From Triticum aestivum (Eukaryota; Streptophyta; Magnoliopsida; Poales; Poaceae): DNA of 64,000 nucleotides. The notes under the pieces were generated by a model. That model did no database searches. It saw nothing but the letters and a program-made list of their open reading frames with translations, and was not told where the DNA came from. Below are positions 24,530-34,221 of the stretch, one piece after another. The stretch is taken from the NCBI RefSeq assembly GCF_018294505.1, contig NC_057796.1:191421893-191485892 (forward strand). The letters are read 5' to 3'. The translations under genes and the position numbers were made by a program. Each line of letters opens with the position of its first letter. Within the stretch, counting starts at the first letter, position 1.

Positions 24530-25678
24530 TTATGGGTAAAACTTGCGAAGATGCTCGATGTTCCAGGAGTTGCTCACTAGGACAGCATCTTCGGTCTCCA
24601 CCCAGACTGCGCCGGGCCTGGTGACTCGTATTACCCGATAAGGGCCTTCCCACTTCGGCGTCAACTTGTTGGTATTCTTGGCCGACTGAATGCGCCGAAG
24701 AACAAGGTCGCCTTCCTCAAAGCTTCGGGCATGAACCTTGCGGCTATGGTAGCGGCGCAAGGCTTGCTGGTAGCGTGCTGCTCTCACAGCCGCCCGAAGA
24801 CGATCTTCCTCAAGGAGCGTTGCGTCATCTTGCCGCAATTGCTCTTGCTCAAGCTCGTCGTAAGCAAGCACTCGAGGTGACCCGCATGCGAGTTCCGTGG
24901 GGAGAACTGCCTCTGCCCCGAATACCAGGGCAAAGGGTGTCTGGCCGGTGGCTCGGTTTGGCGTCGTCCTGATCGACCAAAGAACCGCCGACAACTCATC
25001 GATCTAGCGCCTTCCGCTCTTGTGCAGCTTGTCAAAAGTCTTTGTCCTCAGGCCTCGCAACACCTCAGCATTTTCCCTCTCTGCTTGGCCGTTGCTCCGC
25101 GGGTGTGCCACGGAGGCAAAACATACCTTGCTGCCGATGTCTTGGATGTATTGCACGAAGGTGTGGCTTGTGAACTGCGTGCCGTTGTCGGTGATGACTC
25201 TGTTTGGCACACCAAAACGGCAGACCAGTCCCTTGAAGAACTTGACGGCTGACTGTGCTATCACCTTCCTCACTTATTCCACCTCCGGCCACTTTGTGAA
25301 CTTGTCGATTGCAACGTACAAGTACTCAAAGCCCCCAACAGCATGGGGGAAGGGGCCCAGTATGTCGAGCACCTAGACCGAAAATGGCCAGGAGAGAGGG
25401 ATTGTTTGAAGGGCTTGAGCTGGTTGATGAAGCTTCTTTGAATGGAACTGACACGCTTCACACTTGGTTACTAGTGCCGTTGCATCCTGGAGGGCAGTGG
25501 GCCAGAAGAAACCCTGCCGGAAGGCCTTGCCGGCAAGGGCCCTGGACCCTATGTGGGAGCCACATATGCCTCCGTGTGTCTCCGCCAACAGCTCCAGTCC
25601 TTCCTCCCGGGGAATACACTTCAATTTCACACCGTTCGGTCTCTTCCTATACAGGACGTCATCGACGAACTGATACAT
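24530..25678 (-). pseudogene. pol: Copy B-II integrase
   Basis: The N-terminal part at 25373-25678 has the zinc-finger His and Cys residues (HGGICGSH ... KCEACQ). The core follows with ITDNGTQFTSH (second Asp) and NGQAERE (Glu region), then a basic C-terminus ending HLRKFYP at stop 24530. Frameshifts and stops divide it, including TAG near 25004 where B-III encodes tryptophan (GRRWIDE), and an unusual stretch at 25255-25290. There is no chromodomain, unlike family A. Confidence 0.82.
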
Positions 25679-25692
25679 AGCAGACCGACGGG

Positions 25693-26742
25693 CTACTTTC
25701 TCCGCTTCTCCTGCTCCTCAGGAAGCTCCCCTGTTTGGAGGAATCGGACGGTATGCTGTGCCCATGCCGGAGCCTGGGGCTCGACGGCAAGGACCAAAGG
25801 CATTTCTTCTGCCATGGGAGCGGCTATCTCTATGGCCAGGGCTTGATGGCCTGCCGGAGTTGGTCGCTCCTCAGCAGGCTCAGGGTCCACGGCAACATCT
25901 TTGCCGGCGGCCCCTGGGGGCTCGGCGGGAAAGTACTTGTCAGGGCCTGATTTCCTCCACCTGTTCTGCTCCATTGATGGTTCGACGGATGGTTGAGTCA
26001 ACCGAAGCAAAAAGGTACCTGGTTCCACAGGTAGCTTGAATGCAGCGCGCTTTGACAGGTAGTCAGCGATGTCGTTCTACGCTCGGGGAATGTGCTCCGC
26101 TTGTATACCGTCAAAGCGCTCCTCTAGATTCCTCACCTCATCTACGTAGGCCTCCATCAACGGGCTCTGATAATCCTTGTTGACTTGTCTGACGACAAGC
26201 TGTGAATCACCCCGGATGATGAGCTTTTTAACACCGAGGTCTGCCGCGATCCTGAGGCCGGCAAACAACCCCTCATATTCAGCAGTGTTCTTGGTGGACA
26301 TCTCCCTGGGAAAGTGCATCTGGATTACATACTTGAGGTGCTCTCCGGTGGGTGTGACGAGCAGCACACCAGCACCGGCGCCTTGCAGCAAGAAAGCTCC
26401 GTCAAAGTACATAATCGAGTCGCGAGCTGTTACCTTTCCGGGGAGAGTGGTCTCCTGGATCTCTTCATCAGGTGTTGAGGTCCATTCTGCAATGAACTCC
26501 GCCAGGACTCTGCTCTGGATTGTTGAAGTACTTTCAAACTTCAACCCAAAGCTTGACAATTCCAAGGCCCACTCCACAATCCTTCCGGTTGCGTCTGGGA
26601 TGTGCAGTATCCGTTGCAACGGCAGGCGGGTGACGACAGTGATCTCGTGGGCTTGGAAGTAATGACGCAGCTTCCTCGAGGCCATAAGGAGGACGAAGAG
26701 CAACTTCTGCACACCGGAGTACCTTGACCTAGCCCCCTGCAA
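25693..26742 (-). pseudogene. pol: Copy B-II RNase H region with second, archaeal-type RNase H
   Basis: The 26742 end has the last part of the ancestral gypsy RNase H (KLLFVLLMASRKLRHYFQAH). A second RNase H follows: YFDGAFLLQGAGAGVLL (first Asp), NTAEYEGL (Glu), RGDSQLVVRQV (Asp). That second module is what Tat-lineage elements gained and is related to plant/archaeal RNase HI. A lysine-poor linker leads to integrase. A stop lies at 26077 just after the module. Confidence 0.8.
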
Positions 26743-26757
26743 GAGGGAGCTGACAAA

Positions 26758-28034
26758 CTAAACCGGGTGCTGCATCATCTTCTTTTTCTGCACCACCTCA
26801 TTTGGCCGCGTGGGCCCCGTCCCGATGGCGTCAGACCCTGACGGGAGCTTTGCCTTGCCGGTGCCGGGCCCTGCCGGGGGAGTCTCTGACATGCTGTCCG
26901 CCGGTCCCGCCGTCGCCACTGCTTCTTCCTCAACCTCCCTCTGCGCCACTAGCGCAGCACTGACCACTTGGTTCGTCGCCGCCAAGTACAGCATCAACGG
27001 CTCTTGTGGTTTAGGCGCAACTAGTATCGGCGTAGAGGAAAGGTATCTCTTCAGGTCTTGCAACGCCGCTTCGGCCTCCAGGGTCCACCCCATTGGCCCT
27101 GCCTTCTTCAGGATCTGCAAAAAGGGAAGGGCGCACTTGGCAGACTTGGAGATGAATCGGCTCATGGCAGCAACGCAGCCAATGAGCCGACGCACATCCT
27201 TGATCCGCTTGGGCGCCTCAATCTGCTCGATAGCCTTGATCTTGTCTGGGTTTGCCTCGATTCTACGCTGCGACACAAAGAACCTGAGAAGTTTGCCGGA
27301 CGGAACGCCGAAGACACACTTCTTAGGGTTCAACTTGAGGTTGATCTTGCGCAGGTTGGCAAACGTCTCTTCTAAGTCTTGTACAAGAGTTGCCCTGTCC
27401 TTGGTTTTGACCACTATGTCATCCATATAGGCTTCCATATTTCTATGTAGCTGGGGTTCAAAACCAATTTGGACTGTCCTTGCAAATGTTGAGCCAACAC
27501 TCTTCAACCCGAAAGGCATCCGTAAAAAGCAGTACGTACCACATGGGGTGATGAATGCTGTCTTCTCTTCGTCTTCTCTTGTCATGAAGATCTGGTGGTA
27601 GCCCGAGTAGGTGCCGAGGAATGATAACAAATCACACCCGGCCGTGGAGTCAACAATCTAGTCGATGCGCGGCAACGGGAAGGGGTCCTTAGGACAAGCC
27701 TTATTAATATCTGTGTAATCAATACACCGCCTCCACTTCCCGTTTGCCTTGCGCACCACCAACGGATTGGCCAACCATGTCGGATGGAGCACCCCCCTCA
27801 CCAAGCCTGCTGCTTCCAACTTCCTGATCTCCTCTGTGATGAATTCCTGCCGTTCCAAAGCTTGCTTCCTGACCTTCTGCTTGACGGGTCGCGCATGGGG
27901 ACAGACAGCAAGATGGTGCTCAATCACTTCCCTGGGAACGCCGGGGATGTCAGATGCTTGCCACGCAAACACATCGACATTCGCCCGCAGGAAAGTGATG
28001 AGTGCGCTTTCCTATTTGTTGTCGAGGGTGGAGC
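26758..28034 (-). pseudogene. pol: Copy B-II reverse transcriptase
   Basis: Starts with FAWQASDIPGVPREVIEHHL, then KANGKWRRCIDYTDINKACP, PFGLK and the active site YMDD (about 27418-27429). TAG at 27658-27660 interrupts the frame where B-III has glutamine, and TAG at 28012-28014 separates it from protease. In the first catalytic motif B-II reads FLGTYSG while B-III reads FLDAYSG, so one catalytic Asp is lost. A run of low-complexity residues (26800-26960) between RT and RNase H is typical of this element in both copies. Confidence 0.85.
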
Positions 28035-29570
28035 TTATGGTAAAAGCCCCTCCCGTGCCATCCTCCCTGACGGACACCTTATTGGTCTCTGGTGCCGCAG
28101 CTCTGGATTTCTGGCACTTGCCGGTAGAGCTCTCCGACACGTCCTCGACGGTAGCACAACACTCCGAGAGGTGCGCTTGCTGGAGTGGGTGCGAGAGGTC
28201 TTGCCGGTGTTCTTCTTCCCTCCCGGGGCTTCAGCGGCAGGAGCAAGTGCCTTGGCGGCAGCTGCTGCAACTGCTTCCTGGTAGAGTAGGTCGGCGCAGA
28301 TCAGCGCGTCCTTCTTGTTAGAGGGGACGATGATGATGTTCATCGGCCCAGGCATCTTCAGCGTGTTGTAGGCGTAGTGCGACGCCGCCCTGAACTTGGC
28401 TAGTGCCGGGCGGCCGAGGATCCCGTTGTAGGGCAAGGGGATCTTGGCTACGTCGAAGACAATCCACTCCGTCCTGTAGTTCAGCTCGCCTCCAAACGTC
28501 ATAGGCAATGTGACCTTCCCCTTCGGCTGGCTCCTTCCTGGGTTGACCCCTTGGAACGTGCCCGTTTCCTCGAGGTCTCCATCAGGAATTTGCAGCATTT
28601 TGATCACAACGGGTGAGATCAAGTTCAGACAGGCCCCGCCGTCAACCAGCATCTTGTTCACCCTGAGGTTGCCTATCGTTGGTGATACCAACAACGGCAA
28701 ACACCCGACCGCAGTTGTGCGGTCAGGGTGGTCCTCGGCGTCAAAGATGAGGGGCGTGCTGGACCACTTCAACGGCTTCTGAGCGTCGAATGAGGGCTCC
28801 GCTGCCGTAATCTCACGCGCCCACTGTTTGAGCTGGCGGTGAGAAGTATGCAGCGAGGCACCACCGTCGACGCACATGGCCTCTGTAGCCTTCTGGAACT
28901 CTTGCTCGCCAGACCCGTCGTCCTTGTCATGATCATCATCTTCTTGCTTCTTGTCGCGGCCCCGAGTGGGCCTCTCTTGTTGGTTATCCTTGCTGCGGTG
29001 ACCTCCTTGGCCGCCACGCTTCTTGCCGGATCCCTCGGCACCATCCTGGCCCTTCTCCTTGTCCCGCCTCTCGCACTCAGCTTTTTGCTTCTCAGCAAGC
29101 AGTTCGACTTGCCGGCAGTTCTGGAGGTCGTGGCCCTTGGTGTGGTGGATCTTGCAGTAGTGCATGTCGGAGCCTCCTAGCTTGTTGGCAGCAGCCAAGG
29201 CCCAACAGGCGGCGCACCCAGCAATCTCCTGGCTGGGGTCGTCTGCCTTGGCCTTCTTAGCGGCACCGGTGCTGTCGGATCCCTCGACGGAAAGCACAGT
29301 CTTGCCCTTGCGTTTCATGTTGTGACCCCGACCCTTCTTCATCGGGGCGGCGGTGTCTTCATCAGTAGAGTCGGTTTCCATGCCGGCGTCCTCGCCGGGG
29401 TACTTCCTTCCCTCTTCAGCTCGGGCGCAACTATCGGCCAGAACATAAAGTTTGGCCACATCCTTAACCTTGTTCATCGCTAGCTCTTCGTGCATCTTGC
29501 GGTTGCGCACGTTCTGATGGAACGCATTGATCACGGCGGCGGGATGAACATCAGGGATGTTGTACTGCAC
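28035..29570 (-). pseudogene. Copy B-II gag C-terminal part and protease
   Basis: A 511-residue open frame. The early part matches gag (AFHQNVRNRKMHEELAMNK), then a charged lysine-rich linker, Cys/His cluster CKIHHTKGHDLQNC, protease site VDGGACLNLIS and flap region YNGILGRPALAKF. A base lost near 28160-28175 relative to B-III pushes the last ~50 residues out of frame. The start shown is not a true initiator: the frame runs from the gag N-terminus above, broken by TAG at 29616-29618. Confidence 0.82.
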
Positions 29571-29615
29571 CCGGCTGAACCTCTGGATGTACTTGCGCAG
29601 GGTTTCCCCTTCCTT

Positions 29616-30941
29616 CTAGGGAATGATATGCAAATCACTGGCCTGGCCATGAGCTTGGTGGCCCCCGGTGAAGGCACCAATGAACTCATGGCACAGATCC
29701 GACCAAGAAGAAATGGAATCCGCCGGCAAGTGCACCAACCAAGACATGATGTTGGGCTTCAGTGCCAACGGGAAGTAATTGGCAAGTACCTTGTCATCGC
29801 GAGCTCGGGCAGCTTGCATCGCGATGGTGTAGATACCGAGGAACTCTGAAGGATGGGTCTTGCGGTTGTACTTCTCACCGACGTCGGGCTTGAACATGCG
29901 GTGGGACGGCCACTGGAACTGCCGCAGCTCTCGGGTGAAGGCTGGGCAACCCACCTCGTAAGGTAGCCCGCCGGAGGCCCCCGATGCTGGGTGGTCCATA
30001 GCGGGTCCCGCCCGCTTATCTAACTTGTGGCGTGTATCGCGCCGGCGCTCGATGGTTGTTCGAGCGTCTTCATGGTCTCACTCCCGAAGAACTTGGCGCT
30101 GGTCACGGTGGGTCCGTGGATCGTACGACGCTATGGAGTTGTTATCACAATCGTCATCACGACGGATCGACACCCGCGGTGGCTGGCATGGAGGAGGAGA
30201 GTGCACCGTGGTTGCAGCTCCCCCGGTCCTCCCACCGCTGACATGTGGTGGCTCGATGGAGCGCCGGCCCGAGGACCCCGCCGGTCGCGGATCATCTTTA
30301 TTGGTGACGTCGACGAGGCTCCGGATGGTGGCTCTCCACTTGTCGAGCTTCTCCGCAGCGGGAGGGAAGTCGAGGAGCAGCTGCGTGCGTGCCAAAGCTT
30401 CTGCTGGCGTGGGTGGTGGCGACAGCTGCGTGGACCGTGGCGCACTTCGACTTCTAATCACGTTAGAAGTAGCTCTTCCACGGCCGAGCGGATGCGTGCC
30501 ATTTTCGTCAGCACTTCGGCGGGCATGCTGGACTCCTTCGTCCCGCGAACGATGCACATGGCTCTTCCCACGGCGGTGTCCGGGGTCTCCAGCGTAGTGG
30601 CGCTGCTCGTCGCGCGCACCCTGGGAAGAGCGCACTGTGGGCGCCGGCGTGGGCATCTTGGTGGTTGCTGCGCCGCCCGTGGGTGGCACAACGACACTCC
30701 TGGAGGGCCCCGCGCCGCCTGCAGGGGGGCCAGCTCCATCTTTGGATTTGGCGGTGTGCGGCCCGTCGCCTGCCGCACGAACGATGCCGCTCGCCAGGCT
30801 CTGACTGCCAGAGCGATGCTGGTGCTCGCGGACTGCGGCCCGGGTCCTGTCCACGACCGGCCCGCTGCTCGCACGCACTGGCACGGGCCGTTCGGCTCCC
30901 GATGAGCCGATCACCGTGATCGTCTTCTTCTTGGGAGCCAT
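29616..30941 (-). pseudogene. gag: Copy B-II gag N-terminal part and capsid
   Basis: ATG 30941 (MAPKKKTITVIG) opens 287 residues of basic low-complexity sequence ending at TGA 30078. The same frame resumes with the capsid-like segment CPAFTRELRQFQWPSHRMF and stops at TAG 29616. Both stops are point changes relative to sister copies (B-III has CAG at the second). Confidence 0.8.
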
Positions 30942-30992
30942 GGCGATGAGGAACCTCTAGGCTAACTACTAGACCAGATTCTCACAATTGCG

Positions 30993-31010
30993 CCCCTACC
31001 TGGCACGCCA
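30993..31010 (-). other. PBS, copy B-II
   Basis: Complement of CCCCTACCTGGCACGCCA: one substitution from the B-III form. It lies 4 bp from the LTR. Confidence 0.8.
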
Positions 31011-31014
31011 AAGA

Positions 31015-32151
31015 TGTCGGTGGGAAACGACACCTATGGGATCACAAGAATCCCTACTACGGTTGCCGGGGCGCGGGGTTGCGAGAAGAGCAGGATTAGC
31101 AGTCAGCACAAGGATCGTTTACCCAGGTTCGGGCCGCGAGGATGCGTAATACCCTAGTCCTGCTTTGGTGTGTATTTGAAAGAGTTCATGAGCTCTCGAA
31201 CTAGCTATGGTGGCTGCATAGTCCAAAAGAGTCGAATGCCTCTCCAGTATGCCACGGGCCTCCTTTTATAATCGAAAGGGGCTGCCACAGTGGCACACAG
31301 AAGGTGGAAAGGTCTATAGTGCTGTGAGCTTATCGCTCGTGTTACAGGACAAGATGCATTTAATGCATAGCTTAGGTGCCCCTTAGCTTTATCGGGGGCG
31401 GGAACGAGGCCCGTCCCGTCCGTTGCCGCCTCGCCTAGCTTCGACACGCGCCCTGGCAAGCGGTGCATGCGGCGCCATGTAGGCAAGCAGGCAGCTGAGG
31501 TGGCGCGGTGGTAGGGTCTTCACGAAGATCTGCATGCCATCACGCAGGTGCTTGCTGAGTTGGCGTAGAGGCCGCCCGTCGCCACGCAGGTGCCTGTCCA
31601 GGTGGTTGAGCTAGCAGCTGCTTGGGGACGGCGGTGAAGTCTTGGTCGATGCGGGCCTGGCTATGGCCCCGCTGATGCCCTTGGCAAGGGCCTTGCCGGG
31701 GGCCCGACAAGGGTCTTGCCGTGGCGTTGCAGTCGTCCCCGGCAAGGGGCTTGCCGGGGGTCTTGTGGATCTCCTCGGCAAGGATCCCGCCGAGGGTCGC
31801 CGTCTTCTGGTCCTCATCTGATCTCATGTATTTATGATCTTTGACGAAGATCTGCATGCCACCACGGAGGTGCCTCCCGAGCCCTGGTTCCAATGTAGTT
31901 GGTTGAGTTGGAACCCGTGGGCTCAAGGGTGGCTCACTCTGTTGGTGTTGGGCAAGTCGCCCCGGCAAGAGCCCACCTCGCCCTCTTGCTATTTGGTGTT
32001 TCTAGTCTTGGCGTTGCCTTGGCCATCTTGTGCTTTGGCTTCTCTCCATTTCCCCTCCTCTGCCCTACTTAGTGTGACCGCGGCGCGCAGCTCCGACTGC
32101 CCACGCACAAGTAAAGGGGTAGAAAGGTGCCCCTAATTTTGTACACCGACG
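31015..32151 (-). repeat. Family B LTR shared by B-II and B-III
   Basis: 1137 bp, starting TGTCGGTGGG. The far terminal base is mutated (CACCGACG instead of CACCGACA). It lacks one GGCAAG/CTTGCC block present in the other two LTRs near its pol-distal end. Confidence 0.9.
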
Positions 32152-32657
32152 GGAGCCCCCGGGCCTGGGCCACCCATAAGCGCAACACGTTGTTGGGCCA
32201 GGCCCAGAAAGGTGCGCGGGCAGGCGGGGCGGATTTTTACCGTAGTAACTTCTTCGTCCGCTGCGCTTCCCCACGACCCGCGCGCGACGTGTAGGGTCGT
32301 GTGTGACATGGGGGTCTTGCGTGATGCGGTTTCCGCATGCATGCGTCACATCGTGGTAAAGAGGTGGCTCACGCCTTCCCCATAAAAAGAGGGAGGCGTG
32401 GAGGCGCGGCTCATTTACTGGATGGACTCGGGTCGCAGTCTTCAAGGCGCCCACGCCCCCAGATCACGGGGCGGGGAACAGTCGCCTCACCCGTCCTTTC
32501 GACCCTGCTCGCTCGCCACGCGTCCTTCATGCAAGTGGCGGGCGGTGGCGGTGGGAAACCTGGCCATCGCTGATTGGGGCAGCAGGTCGGTCCTGATTCC
32601 CCGCGCCTCCGACGGCTGGATTGGCTGAGTGGGGCAGCCGAGCCTCGACCCCGTCCC
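32152..32657. other. B-III 3' region next to the LTR
   Basis: Counterpart of 22119-22624; presumed upstream region of the antisense gene. No credible ORF. Confidence 0.5.
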
Positions 32658-32665
32658 TTTATAAG
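32658..32665 (+). promoter_or_regulatory. Putative TATA box of antisense B3-like gene (B-III)
   Basis: TTTATAAG with the same spacing to ATG (32743) as in B-II. Confidence 0.6.
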
Positions 32666-32742
32666 GAGGGGGGAGGGGGCTGTCGTCCCACATTCCTTCA
32701 GTACCCATCCTCCTCCACCTCCGTTCCTTTCTTCCACCCATC

Positions 32743-33500
32743 ATGGCGAGAGGAGGTGCTGGGCTATCGACGGTGGCGGCGAGGGTCGCTGCTCGTCAGC
32801 GCGTCCCCCTTCCCACGAGCCCGTGGTGGCGGAGCCAGCCACGAGAGGAAGGGGGAGGGGGCGTGGCCGAGGTCGCCGTGGCGGTCGGGGGAGAAGGGGA
32901 TGAGGTGGCGCGGCGGCCGTGCCTCCGCCAGCGGTGCCTCTCGCGATGGAGGGTCACGTCGGGGACCAACCCCGTGAGTTCTTCATCAGGCCGTGCCGGC
33001 CATCGCGTCGTCGTCTCCGTCTCCCCACCCCCTTCACTGAGGAGATGGAGCTCGTTCCGCCCCAGACCCTCAAATTGCACATGAGGGGCCGGGACTGGCG
33101 GCACGCGGGTCGACGTCGACTTCCCCGCTCCGCATGTTATGTATCTCCGTCGTGGATGGAAGACATTTGGCCGCATCCATAGCCTGACGGTGGGGCTCGT
33201 CCTCTACTTCAAGTTAATGGAGGGCGGCCTGCTCTCCGTCAAGGTCTTCGGAGATCTTGGAACTCGCCTGAAGTGCTGCGTGGAGAGCTCCTCCGACGAT
33301 GAAGATTCTTCCTCGAGCGGGTGTGATGAGGAGGACAGTGACATCGATGACGAGGGAGTCGGCTGCAGAATGCCGACCCCGACTGATCGCGTCGCCCCTC
33401 CCTCAGCCTCGCGCCCTGCTGAGGGCCTTCCTCGTCAAGCTCTCCATCGTCACGTTCCCCATCATCTCCTTGGGTGGCTGGCGTTGGAGGGCCGGAGAAG
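32743..33500 (+). pseudogene. Antisense B3-domain-like gene in B-III (frameshifted)
   Basis: Same layout as the B-II copy: MARGGAGLSTVAARVAARQR at 32743, a frame with ATG 32946 carrying REFFIRPCRPSRRRLRLP, and a third frame from 33139 carrying LRRGWKTFGRIHSLTVG and LLSVKVF, then an acidic tail. A 2 bp loss in the middle of the domain and an extra C near 33125 make its lesions partly different from those of B-II. The missing base just before the GW motif is common to both copies. The frame of the last part stays open to 33735. Confidence 0.66.
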
Positions 33501-33831
33501 GCAAAGAAGGCGGGCGACGGCCGTCAACTCGGAGTACGCGGGCACCGACGCCTTCGTCGCGTATTGTCGGACCGTAGCCTCATCTTCTAGCCCCTCCGCC
33601 GGCACCCGGATGCTCTCTTGGTGCCTTCTGCTTCTCGCACCTCGCCTAGGCGCTCCTTTCGCCCTCCTGTTGTCTTGTTTCACCTCCGAAGGAGAGGGAC
33701 AAGAAAGGGAACACGGGCACCTTATCTCTTTTTAGTTTGTAAGCCTGCGGGCACTTGTTAATGTCTAGACTTGTAATCCCCTTGCTCATGTGTTTTATTC
33801 CGTACGAACTGTACCTGTATGGGACGTTTTT

Positions 33832-33837
33832 AATGAA
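33832..33837 (+). terminator. Putative polyadenylation signal of antisense gene (B-III)
   Basis: AATGAA in the same context as 23807-23812. Confidence 0.45.
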
Positions 33838-34221
33838 AAAGGGTGTTTGCCGGGTTCTTTGTGCGTGAGCGAGGCCCATGCCAAGGATGAATCCTTGTTA
33901 TTTCTAAGATAAACATTGTCCCCGACAACAGGCCTTGCCGTTCCCCCACTTTGGTCGACCATTCTCACACTCTTGGCGGAGGCAGGGGCGAAGTTGGGTT
34001 AGGCCCCTCGTTCATTTCTCTTGCCACCATGACTACGACCAAGTTTCGACCCAAGGGATAGCTCTTGGGTACGGGAAAAGGGGAGCACGGTGGTTTTAAG
34101 AATATAGACGAGGTTTCATATGTCACAGTTCTATACGGAAGTGCATAACAGGGGATGAAAGACTTATCTGAATCCGCAACCCCCGGAAACCTTGGCTTGA
34201 CGTGGTTGGATCCTTGTGTCT
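33838..34221. other. B-III spacer, left of the solo LTR
   Basis: Matches 23813-24197 of B-II. No gene seen. Ends with the target site copy TGTCT (34217-34221). Confidence 0.6.
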
